64,000 nt of DNA from a virus: IMG/VR virus record IMGVR_UViG_3300022700_000208, positions 1-64,000 of that record; one strand, written 5' to 3'. This document shows, in pieces, positions 1-6,680 of the stretch. Numbering within the stretch: the first letter of the stretch is position 1; each line of letters begins with the position of its first letter. Below the pieces are notes generated by a model. It searched no databases, was not told the DNA's origin, and worked only from the letters and a program-made list of their open reading frames with translations. Position numbers and translations under genes: made by a program.

Positions 1-2480
1 TCATACATCCAAATTGTATGGATTATCTTAACCTTCATATAAGAAGAAAACTTGGAATGATGATTGTAGATGAGATAGTGAATCCATTGTTTGAGATGAG
101 GATATTGAGTATCAATAACCTCTCTTAATTTTTTCACTCCTTGAAATTTAGCAGTTTCCCAATTAATACTTTTGGGTTTTTCTCCACTTTTAGGAGGACC
201 TTGAACTTCTTTTGGAAATTTAATATTGATCCAGCCAGCACCTTTGGTTTCACATAGTCCATTATTTTTTAAATAGCGCAGGCAAGTTCCAAGGTAGTCA
301 ATTCCTGTCTCACCTCTCATGTCAATCATGGCAACTTGACTCGGAAGAGTAAGCTTGTTTTTTACCATGGAGATCTGAGAGACAATCCCATTAACTTGTT
401 CATCCCCAGTTTTCTTGTTTATTTCTTTTATTTTTCCCGTGGCCTGAATTTTAGCTCTTACTGAAGAATGAAATTTAATTCCTCCACCGCCACTAGATTC
501 ATCACCTCCAACAGGAGATCCAATCTTTTTCCCAAGCTGGTTAACAAAAATCATACTGGAATTGGTTTTTCCGAGTTTGTTTACTATTCTTCTGAGAGCT
601 GCTCGTATTATTCTTGCTTTTTCAGCAATACCTCCAGAAAAATCACCATTTTCAAACTCATTTTTAGTTGGAGCCGCTGCAACAGTATCCCAGCAGGCAA
701 GCATTTTAATGCCTTTTTCTTCACATCTTTTCAAAGTTGACTCAATGATATCGAAACCATCTTCAACATTATCCACTTCTGAAATAATGAATTTGTCGAT
801 AGGAGCCCCAACATTGAAAGCTCTTGCTTTATCGAGAGCTGATTCAGTTTCAATCCAAAGAATAAGCCATCTATTATCATTTTTTGCTTGCCAATACCTA
901 GCAAATGCTTGAGTGGAAGCTAATGCTAATGTTGATTTTCCTTGGGATTCCCACCCCATAAATTCATAGATCTTACCCGAATTATGTATGATATTTCCAG
1001 CTTCGGTTAAAAAATTATGATATTTATCTACTGTAATATCATAAACAGGAATTTTTTCTTCATAGCTTATAGTCTTCACAGACTTCACTTTGTGATTAGT
1101 ACAGTATTTAAGATGATTATTATAAATACTTCTTTTCATTTTTCCTAAGAAAGCATTACATTTACCACAATGAGCTTCTATAATTTCATTGTTTTTCTTT
1201 TTCATTCTTCTTGAAACTATCTTTTTTACTTCTGGCTTTTGGAAATTATGTTTACCGATAGAGGATAGATACAATTCTCTTTCCCTTCGGAATTCAACCA
1301 TGTGATTTCTAAATTCTTCTTCAAGCCATTTATTTTTCATGTTTTTGGAAACAATATTCTTTTGTCTTTCTCTCATTTCTTTATATTCTGGAGAGTAATG
1401 TAGTTTATAATTAAACCTTCTAATATTATCTGAAGTTACTTCGGACATTAAATTTATAAACCACTGTTCCTTCCAAAGTCTTTTTAAATTTTTTGATGCC
1501 TTGTCTCTAAACTCTTTGCTATTGGTAACTTCCTTTAGGATTTTGGAAGTTAAATTAGACATTTTTCCCCTGTACTCGGGATCTTGCCAATTTTCATAAT
1601 TTCTTTTTGAAGTTAGGTTGGATTGCATTTTTCTGAATTCAGGATCTTGCCATAACTTCTTTAAGTTTTTAGAGGAAACTTTAGACATTAAGTCTATAAA
1701 CCATTTCTCTTGCCAGAGTTTCTTTAATCTTTCACTGGCATCTTTTGAATGTAACTCAAAATGTTCTTCCTTATCCATTATTTTAAGATTAGAAGGATCA
1801 TTATTATTTGGGTTAAAATCTATGTGATGGCAAACTTGTTTTCCTCTATACCCCCCTAAAACTTCTTTAGCTACTAACTGATGAACTAACTCTGATTTAC
1901 CAGTTTTATTGTTTAAAACACTTGGATATGTATTCCATCTTTTTGAAATATATCCAGAGTAAACTGGCATCAAGCTATCATTTTCTTTTAGATATTGAGC
2001 CTCCTTATAAGATCCATCTCTCATCATAAAACGATGGTTAGGAGTGCATCGTATGCTCTTATCATTGTCTAAGGTTATTTCTAATAGTTTATCAACCCAT
2101 CCTGTAATTTGAGCATTACTACCTTTAGCAGGTTTAATTTCTCCTTCAGGTGTTGAAGAATAAACCCAAAATTCTTTTTCATTAACTAATTCTTTTATTG
2201 GAATTAATCTTCCATCTAATAACGGAATTTTTGTATTTCCTTCAAGGCAATAAATACCTCCACCAAAAGGAATATCTAATGGAGGACAATCAAAAGTATA
2301 AATATCAGAAACATCAGATCCTAAAGTATCAACTACTGTCTTAAGCCTTTTATCTTCATTAGCAATTTCTTCAATAGAAAAATCTGAACTTGATGAAGGT
2401 TCTTCTTTGGCTTTGCTTTCTGTAGTCTTTGAAGTTTTTTTCTTGGTTGTTTTCTTTTTAGTGGCTTGTTTCTTGGCCAT
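1..2480 (-). CDS. uvsX: UvsX/RecA-family recombinase interrupted by an intein (3' end outside window)
   Basis: Strand-exchange recombinase of phage recombination and replication. The frame is open from ATG at 2480 (RBS AGGAGG) through position 1, so the C-terminus is missing. The first ~30 residues are Lys/Thr/Ser-rich. Residue 78 starts a 423-residue intein. After splicing, GGGIY joins SGKIYEF and Walker A GWESQGKST, followed by Walker B MLACWDT and a RecA-type loop region with FVNQLGKKIG and GGGGIKFHSSVR. These motifs in this order are characteristic of RecA/UvsX. The gene is last of a leftward run and its start overlaps the preceding small gene by 23 bp, suggesting coupled translation. It fits the nearby SSB and UvsW-like helicase as a recombination module. 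Whether it is closer to bacterial RecA or T4 UvsX cannot be decided by eye. Confidence 0.92.
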   Translation of the reverse strand, partial: MAKKQATKKKTTKKKTSKTTESKAKEEPSSSSDFSIEEIANEDKRLKTVVDTLGSDVSDIYTFDCPPLDIPFGGGIYCLEGNTKIPLLDGRLIPIKELVNEKEFWVYSSTPEGEIKPAKGSNAQITGWVDKLLEITLDNDKSIRCTPNHRFMMRDGSYKEAQYLKENDSLMPVYSGYISKRWNTYPSVLNNKTGKSELVHQLVAKEVLGGYRGKQVCHHIDFNPNNNDPSNLKIMDKEEHFELHSKDASERLKKLWQEKWFIDLMSKVSSKNLKKLWQDPEFRKMQSNLTSKRNYENWQDPEYRGKMSNLTSKILKEVTNSKEFRDKASKNLKRLWKEQWFINLMSEVTSDNIRRFNYKLHYSPEYKEMRERQKNIVSKNMKNKWLEEEFRNHMVEFRRERELYLSSIGKHNFQKPEVKKIVSRRMKKKNNEIIEAHCGKCNAFLGKMKRSIYNNHLKYCTNHKVKSVKTISYEEKIPVYDITVDKYHNFLTEAGNIIHNSGKIYEFMGWESQGKSTLALASTQAFARYWQAKNDNRWLILWIETESALDKARAFNVGAPIDKFIISEVDNVEDGFDIIESTLKRCEEKGIKMLACWDTVAAAPTKNEFENGDFSGGIAEKARIIRAALRRIVNKLGKTNSSMIFVNQLGKKIGSPVGGDESSGGGGIKFHSSVRAKIQATGKIKEINKKTGDEQVNGIVSQISMVKNKLTLPSQVAMIDMRGETGIDYLGTCLRYLKNNGLCETKGAGWINIKFPKEVQGPPKSGEKPKSINWETAKFQGVKKLREVIDTQYPHLKQWIHYLIYNHHSKFSSYMKVKIIHTIWMY
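981..2249 (-). mobile_element. Intein with HNH homing endonuclease inside the UvsX/RecA gene
   Basis: A 423-residue in-frame intein. Block A starts with Cys (CLEGNTKIPLLDGR), a splicing block-B-like CTPNHRFMM follows, and the C-terminal end is VYDITVDKYHNFLTEAG then NIIHN, followed by Ser as first extein residue. The inserted nuclease has an HNH core, VCHHIDFNPNNNDPSNL. It is followed by several copies of a short repeat of the type LKKLWQDPEFR (five or more variants), resembling the helical DNA-binding repeats of phage homing enzymes, and by a Cys-Cys-His-Cys cluster (AHCGKCN, then HLKYC) that could bind zinc. The insertion point is just upstream of the P-loop strand, not inside the P-loop itself. 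This nuclease type differs from the LAGLIDADG nucleases of the other two inteins in the window. Confidence 0.93.
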
Positions 2481-2838
2481 TTTCTCCTCCTGACAAAACA
2501 TTGATGAGGCCAGCTAGTGATTGATCCATAGGAAGTCCCTTATCGTTGCAAACAAAAAAATCAAATAAAGCTGAAAGAACAAATTTCAGATTAGAAAAGT
2601 TGATGTACATAACTCCATTTTCATCAACATAACTTGACTTAACTTTTGATACATAAAACAAAGTTTCATCCTCAATGTAAAAGTCTGAGGAAAATCCCTT
2701 TAGTTGGGGGTTTTTCCTCAAAACGTCTGAAAAGGAATAAAATTTAGGATCAAAACAAAGAACTCGGACATTATCCGATTTCATTATCTGCTTGGATGCG
2801 TTCTGAAGTCTGGCAACAGTTTCAGTATCAAACTTCAT
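2458..2838 (-). CDS. Unknown protein upstream of uvsX
   Basis: 126 residues, no family recognised. The N-terminus (MKFDTETVARLQNASKQIMK) looks helical and the middle alternates hydrophobic and charged residues as in a small alpha/beta fold. A motif FSNLKFVLSALFDFF resembles the interior of a sliding-clamp-like or regulatory domain, but that is too weak to name. The end overlaps the start of uvsX by 23 bp and the start overlaps the preceding gene by 11 bp, so it is co-translated with the recombination genes. A role in replication or recombination is inferred only from position. Confidence 0.75.
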   Translation of the reverse strand: MKFDTETVARLQNASKQIMKSDNVRVLCFDPKFYSFSDVLRKNPQLKGFSSDFYIEDETLFYVSKVKSSYVDENGVMYINFSNLKFVLSALFDFFVCNDKGLPMDQSLAGLINVLSGGENGQETSH

Positions 2839-3022
2839 AATTATTCTCTTGCTTTGAATAGGGTTTTTTCAAAACTTCTACATGAAAACCGTCTTTTTCC
2901 TTGTCCTCTTCAACTTTTTCAACTGAATATCCTGCTTCTTTAAAAACAGAATTATTGAAATAATACTGAAGAGCCATAGCCATTGTTTGACGGTTTATGA
3001 TTAGTAAATTGTTTCCTTCCAT
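2828..3022 (-). CDS. Unknown small protein
   Basis: 64 residues, beginning MEGNNLLIINRQTMAMALQY, with an acidic and lysine-rich second half. Good RBS (GGAGGATAAAT) before the ATG, two bases after the stop of the SSB gene. No recognisable domain. It sits between SSB and uvsX in a tightly packed run, so it is probably expressed with them. Confidence 0.7.
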   Translation of the reverse strand: MEGNNLLIINRQTMAMALQYYFNNSVFKEAGYSVEKVEEDKEKDGFHVEVLKKPYSKQENNYEV

Positions 3023-3024
3023 AT

Positions 3025-4197
3025 TTATCCTCCAGATGAGTTGACTGTTTGTTCACAGTTGTATTCATAAGGACACATCAAACAGTCAGTATTCTCTGGA
3101 CTGTAGACATTGGGATCACCAAAGCAATCAGGTGCATTTGGGGGCTTATTGGAATTTTCCGAAGAGGAAGGAGCCTGAGCAGACTGCCCCGATTGTGGAG
3201 AAGGCGATGATGCAGGAGCTTGCTGACTTGCTTGCTGAGCTGGAGCAGCCTGCTGAGGCTGTGTTTGTGGTTGTGGCTGTTGAGCTTGCTGCTGTTGTGG
3301 AGGTGCAGAAGGCCCAACAGATTGGGTAGGTTGAGGAGCAGCTTGAGGTGGGGCTCCCTGGTTAGCCCCAGGTGAGGTTTCCATGCTGTTTGCTGTTTCT
3401 CCAGGATGTTGAGGTCCAGGGGTTGCATTGCCTGATGTGAGCCCCCCAAGCCGCTTTTTAAAACTTTCTCTTGTAGCTTCTGTGATCTGATGGATCTTTT
3501 TCATTCCATTATCATCAGGTGGAAGCCATGCGTTAATTTTGTCTAGATCATACATTTGTCCCAGAATTTGTTCGATTTCCTCATCCGTGGGAGCAATAGG
3601 ACTCTGGCCCCGAGCCACAGTCTTCTCAAAGGCTCCCCCATCACTTTTTCTCTTAAGGATTACATTGGCTCCCGTCTTGGGATCGGTTATATCGCCTATA
3701 TCCTCATCTATGAGGCTTTGATAAAGCCAGTCCTTCATATTCCCCGAGAAACCCATAATGCGGGGCTCTTTCGGGTTGAGGGCTTCATTTGTATGTCTCT
3801 TGGCAAATGCCTGGTCCTCAATCACAAGAACATTGGCAAAAGCTTTTCTTGAGGCTGCCCATTTGTCTAGATCCATTCGGCCATCAAATTCCTTAAGCAT
3901 CTCACAGAACGGACATTCCATTCCAAATGGAACAAGGCATAAAATCTTACTTGGGGGATACTGACTGGCCTGAGCTAGCTCATCAGGACAAATGATTGAG
4001 TAGTGGTAAGATATTTCTTTAGCTGGCTCACCTTTTTCATTGTACGGGGGCAAAAAGCGTACTTTAAATTGCTGTGTGTCCTTTGGAACTCTATAAAATT
4101 TCCTGTTTCCTCCAGATCCACTGCTTGCCCCAACTGGCTTGTGTTCTTTGCTCTTTTCGAGAGTCTGCTTGATCTTGCTGAAATCGAGTTTATGCAT
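3025..4197 (-). CDS. Single-stranded DNA-binding protein, T4 gp32-like, with a Cys-rich C-terminus
   Basis: 390 residues. The N-terminal ~260 residues match a gp32-type OB-fold core: basic lead, FKVRFLPPYN, then a candidate zinc site formed by His65, Cys70/Cys87, Cys95 and Cys98 (ECPFCEML), and a WLPPDDNG segment. T4 gp32 is known to carry a His-Cys3 zinc site here. Residues ~265-350 are a Gln/Pro/Ala/Ser-rich disordered linker. Unlike gp32, the tail is not a plain acidic peptide: it carries four cysteines at 358, 372, 375 and 381 (DCLMCPYEYNC), a probable second metal site. Function is to coat ssDNA and recruit replication and recombination partners. A conserved upstream element (4231-4273) lies 34 nt before the start. 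Confidence 0.9.
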   Translation of the reverse strand: MHKLDFSKIKQTLEKSKEHKPVGASSGSGGNRKFYRVPKDTQQFKVRFLPPYNEKGEPAKEISYHYSIICPDELAQASQYPPSKILCLVPFGMECPFCEMLKEFDGRMDLDKWAASRKAFANVLVIEDQAFAKRHTNEALNPKEPRIMGFSGNMKDWLYQSLIDEDIGDITDPKTGANVILKRKSDGGAFEKTVARGQSPIAPTDEEIEQILGQMYDLDKINAWLPPDDNGMKKIHQITEATRESFKKRLGGLTSGNATPGPQHPGETANSMETSPGANQGAPPQAAPQPTQSVGPSAPPQQQQAQQPQPQTQPQQAAPAQQASQQAPASSPSPQSGQSAQAPSSSENSNKPPNAPDCFGDPNVYSPENTDCLMCPYEYNCEQTVNSSGG

Positions 4198-4230
4198 GGC
4201 AATCTCCTGTATCTTTATTTGTTCCTTTTG

Positions 4231-4273
4231 CCCTCACTATCCCATAACGATAAAAAGGGAGCTGGTTCTCAGA
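4231..4273 (-). promoter_or_regulatory. Conserved upstream element, class 1 (before SSB)
   Basis: On the minus strand this reads TGAGAACCAGCTC, a short spacer, then TTTTTATCGTTATGGGATAG and TGAGGG. Two other copies lie at 5981-6021 (minus) and 17620-17661 (plus), each 20-60 nt upstream of a start codon with the same orientation relative to the gene. The SSB and sbcD copies are nearly identical over ~43 nt although the genes are unrelated, so it is best read as a phage promoter or activator site. It is not a clear sigma-70 promoter. Confidence 0.65.
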
Positions 4274-4312
4274 TACAGGAGAAAAAATTTGAAAAAAGTT
4301 TAATGCACTGAG

Positions 4313-4783
4313 TTAATCACTCAGCGCATCATACTTTGTATAAGAAAGAGCTGATTTATTGGCTTTAACCTTAATATAATCAAATGGAATAGCCGAAACT
4401 TGATCCACTTTAAGGTTTTCCCTCTCAAAGGATTTAAAAACATCTCGATTGGAAGAAAAATAATGATCTGTGATTCCGACAGATCCCCATTTTGGTTTTA
4501 CGACATACCGATAAGCAAAAACAGTCTCAACTACCTTTCTAGGACTGTATAGCCAAATGGATCTAAAGATGGAAGGATTAATATGCCCTGATCCATTTTC
4601 ATTTCTTAAATAAACTGGAATGTGCTTATTGTTTCCTTCTTCATCTGAGCAAACTGTCCATGTATTAGATCCATCTGTTATTTTATCTCCAATTAAGATC
4701 TCACTTCCAAAGATACATTTTGTGGAGATAAAGTTTTCCAGATTGACTAATTTTCCTGTGTGTTTTTCTTCTTTCCAACTCAT
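4313..4783 (-). CDS. Unknown protein
   Basis: 156 residues starting MSWKEEKHTGKLVNLENF. The sequence is aromatic-rich with mixed charge and no transmembrane segment; no family is recognised. The segment GDKITDGSNTWTVCSDEEGN looks like a beta-barrel or SH3-like strand pair. RBS GAGGTAGAAC precedes ATG. It ends just before the class 1 element that drives SSB, so it is the last gene of its own transcription unit or continues into the SSB unit. Confidence 0.7.
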   Translation of the reverse strand: MSWKEEKHTGKLVNLENFISTKCIFGSEILIGDKITDGSNTWTVCSDEEGNNKHIPVYLRNENGSGHINPSIFRSIWLYSPRKVVETVFAYRYVVKPKWGSVGITDHYFSSNRDVFKSFERENLKVDQVSAIPFDYIKVKANKSALSYTKYDALSD

Positions 4784-4796
4784 GTTCTACCTCATC

Positions 4797-5195
4797 CTAT
4801 GGAATAACAGTCTTAGTTGATTGTTCTTGATCCTTAGATGATTTCTTTTCATCACCCATCCCATAAACATTTATGGAAAGACCGACAATTTCACCTTCAT
4901 AATTAGTATTGAAATCCTCAAGGAATACCTCAACTTTATCCAATCCATACTGAAGGACACCTTCATTGTGGGTTCTAGGAATAAACCCAACCCAATAAAA
5001 CTCATCATCTTGTCCAGCAAAAACTTTAACAGCATTTTTATCATGAGGGTTGTCGGGTTGATGTTGAAGGCTTATCTGGGGGTTTAAAGTCCCTTCTTCT
5101 TTTTTCCTTGCCATCAATTCCACAAAAGACTGCAAGTTGTCTCTTTGGGGTTTAAAGCTAACTCCGACTACTGATCCTGTGTAGAGTAACCGCAT
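4797..5195 (-). CDS. HIRAN-domain protein
   Basis: 132 residues. The N-terminus TGSVVGVSFKPQRDNLQSF, the PDNPHDKNAVKVF motif and VGFIPR match the order of conserved blocks in HIRAN domains. HIRAN is known from HLTF/Rad5-type helicases, where it binds 3' ends of ssDNA at stalled forks, and also occurs as a stand-alone domain in phages and bacteria. The C-terminal ~30 residues are Lys/Ser/Glu-rich and probably disordered. Lying among recombination genes, it could recognise DNA ends or forks; that is inference. The start overlaps the upstream gene by 28 bp. Confidence 0.82.
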   Translation of the reverse strand: MRLLYTGSVVGVSFKPQRDNLQSFVELMARKKEEGTLNPQISLQHQPDNPHDKNAVKVFAGQDDEFYWVGFIPRTHNEGVLQYGLDKVEVFLEDFNTNYEGEIVGLSINVYGMGDEKKSSKDQEQSTKTVIP

Positions 5196-5362
5196 GATTT
5201 TCCACCTTTCTGTTTGGATTTAAAATTTTGTATGGACTCAAGTAACCCACTTTCAGTTAGTTTATCAACCAATAGTTGGGCATAATCTCTTATCTGTTTT
5301 AACTCCTCTGGAGTTCCAAGTTTTCTATACTCCTCCAGTTCTTTCTTGTCCTTCTCATCCAT
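5168..5362 (-). CDS. Small protein with an LGTPEE helix motif
   Basis: 64 residues: a charged helix containing EEYRKLGTPEELKQIRDYAQ, then a Lys/Gly-rich tail. The motif YRKLGTPEEI also occurs in the scaffold half of the prohead protease protein (49541-51025), where it repeats about four times, so this short protein looks like a single free copy of that helical unit. Function unknown. The end overlaps the HIRAN gene by 28 bp. Confidence 0.7.
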   Translation of the reverse strand: MDEKDKKELEEYRKLGTPEELKQIRDYAQLLVDKLTESGLLESIQNFKSKQKGGKSCGYSTQDQ

Positions 5363-5619
5363 TAGTCAACCCACCATGTTTGAACTATTTCCTCAGCGGA
5401 AATATTCTCCTTTTTGCTTTCACTTATAATTCTTCCATCTGTGTTCGTCTTCCAAACAGTAAAACTTTCCCCGTTAAAGTTCATAACACAAACACCAAAA
5501 TTAACTGGCCTGTGTCCTTTTGTTTCTCGGCTTTTGAGGTAACACAGCTCTCCAGGATTAAGTCTATTGAGAAAGGCAATGTCTTCATTTTCTCTTTTTT
5601 CAATTTTACCTTCGCTCAT
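5362..5619 (-). CDS. Unknown protein
   Basis: 85 residues starting MSEGKIEKRENEDIAFLNRL. The middle (FGVCVMNFNGESFTVWKTN) looks like a small beta-sheet domain. No family recognised. It overlaps the next start by one base and the previous stop by four, typical of a co-translated run. Confidence 0.65.
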   Translation of the reverse strand: MSEGKIEKRENEDIAFLNRLNPGELCYLKSRETKGHRPVNFGVCVMNFNGESFTVWKTNTDGRIISESKKENISAEEIVQTWWVD

Positions 5620-5837
5620 GTATCCACCATTTGGTTAGGACCTTCAAGAATTTCAGAGCTTTTATCTGTTCTGTCCTTTAATACAATTTGTTCTCTTCTA
5701 GAGGACACAAAAATAACAAGATCAGACATGCAAATTTTTTTAAAGATCTCATCTTTAAAATCAACTATTGTGGGATTTTCTGTATCCTTTTTTTGTTCCG
5801 TTAAGTCTTTTGGACTTAGATAAAGTGGTTTCATCAT
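5616..5837 (-). CDS. Unknown small protein
   Basis: 73 residues starting MMKPLYLSPKDLTEQKKDTE, with RBS AGGGGAA. A hydrophobic strand LVIFVSSRREQIVL suggests a small alpha/beta fold. It overlaps the preceding gene by 77 bp in another frame, an unusually long overlap; both have good ribosome-binding sites. Confidence 0.55.
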   Translation of the reverse strand: MMKPLYLSPKDLTEQKKDTENPTIVDFKDEIFKKICMSDLVIFVSSRREQIVLKDRTDKSSEILEGPNQMVDT

Positions 5838-5964
5838 TTCCCCTTTTAATAAGTTGTCTAGACAATTCTCTTACTTTTTCTCTAAGCCACTCATTTTCTT
5901 CTAGAACTTGACGCTTGCTCTTCCAGGTAAAAAACTGCTTAATGCCTTTCATGCGTAGTCCCAT
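5761..5964 (-). CDS. Unknown basic coiled-coil protein
   Basis: 67 residues with a probable coiled coil (VLEENEWLREKVRELSRQLI, heptad leucines) and a very basic tail. A strong RBS (AGGAGGAG) precedes ATG, and the second copy of the class 1 element (5981-6021) lies just upstream, which supports this as the first gene of a transcription unit. The last ~25 codons overlap the next gene. A DNA-binding or adaptor role is possible but unproven. Confidence 0.6.
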   Translation of the reverse strand: MGLRMKGIKQFFTWKSKRQVLEENEWLREKVRELSRQLIKRGNDETTLSKSKRLNGTKKGYRKSHNS

Positions 5965-5980
5965 AAACTCCTCCTAGTTT

Positions 5981-6021
5981 CCCTGCCCTCCATAACGAAA
6001 AACTAGGAGCTGATTCTCAGA
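5981..6021 (-). promoter_or_regulatory. Conserved upstream element, class 1 (before the 5964 gene)
   Basis: Minus-strand reading: TGAGAATCAGCTC, spacer, then GTTTTTCGTTATGG and AGGGCAGGG. It shares the TGAGAA..AGCTC and TCGTTATGG blocks with the copies before SSB and sbcD; the 3' part has diverged. It lies about 17 nt before a start codon with a strong RBS. Confidence 0.6.
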
Positions 6022-6050
6022 AAAAGGTAAATTTTTTTAGACACTGAGCA

Positions 6051-6374
6051 TCACTTTTTAAAGAGATGCTCCATAATCTCTGGGGGAACTGGAGGAGATT
6101 CAGGCTCTCCTCTGTAGACAATATCTTTTGAGAAGCTAAACCCTATGTTCTCCTGGTCTGCTTTAAAATCTTTACCCACAAGACCTTTTTCCTTCAGGTA
6201 AGTTTCAATCTCTTCCCAAATAGAATCAGTCTGCTCATTGTACTCTTCTTGTATTTTTTCAGCTTGCTGCTTTAAGGCATCTAGCTTTCTTTGAGCAAAC
6301 TTTTCCTGCTCATCAATTTTACAGCAAAGATCATAAAGAGTTTTATCCTGAGAGAGTATTGCTAAAGCCTTCAT
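6051..6374 (-). CDS. Unknown coiled-coil protein
   Basis: 107 residues. Residues ~20-65 form a long charged helix (EQEKFAQRKLDALKQQAEKI and onwards), followed by a strand-like part and a Pro-rich tail (ESPPVPPEIMEHLFKK). No family recognised. It is followed by the class 1 element of the next unit. Confidence 0.7.
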   Translation of the reverse strand: MKALAILSQDKTLYDLCCKIDEQEKFAQRKLDALKQQAEKIQEEYNEQTDSIWEEIETYLKEKGLVGKDFKADQENIGFSFSKDIVYRGEPESPPVPPEIMEHLFKK

Positions 6375-6377
6375 TTT

Positions 6378-6680
6378 TCACTCCTCCTCAATTTCTCTTT
6401 GGACTTTATCACGTATTTTGGTGAGAGTCTCATATCCTTCTTGATCTCCCATCTCATGAAGAATATCTTCTTGACTGACAAATCCCATGTCAAAAAGCAT
6501 TGCCTTTATTTCATTATCACTAGGAATTCTATGATCTTTTTCCTTGGCTCCAAGAAGGATGGTTATAAATTCTCTATTTCTTTCGGTCCCAAACTCAAAG
6601 CGGCCATTTTCTGACACAGCTTGAAACTTCTTTTGGACACCAATCATTCCCTTTTTGGCTTCTGGAAACCCGTCACTCAT
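6378..6680 (-). CDS. Unknown protein
   Basis: 100 residues starting MSDGFPEAKKGMIGVQKKFQ; acidic helical C-terminus (IRDKVQREIEEE). No domain recognised. It overlaps the helicase stop by 4 bp (ATGA type), so translation is probably coupled to the helicase. Confidence 0.7.
   Translation of the reverse strand: MSDGFPEAKKGMIGVQKKFQAVSENGRFEFGTERNREFITILLGAKEKDHRIPSDNEIKAMLFDMGFVSQEDILHEMGDQEGYETLTKIRDKVQREIEEE

Noticed and set aside
3132-3450. Frames opposite and beside the Gln-rich SSB linker
   Set aside because: They arise from the repetitive Gln/Pro/Ala codons; the SSB frame has clear motifs at both ends.
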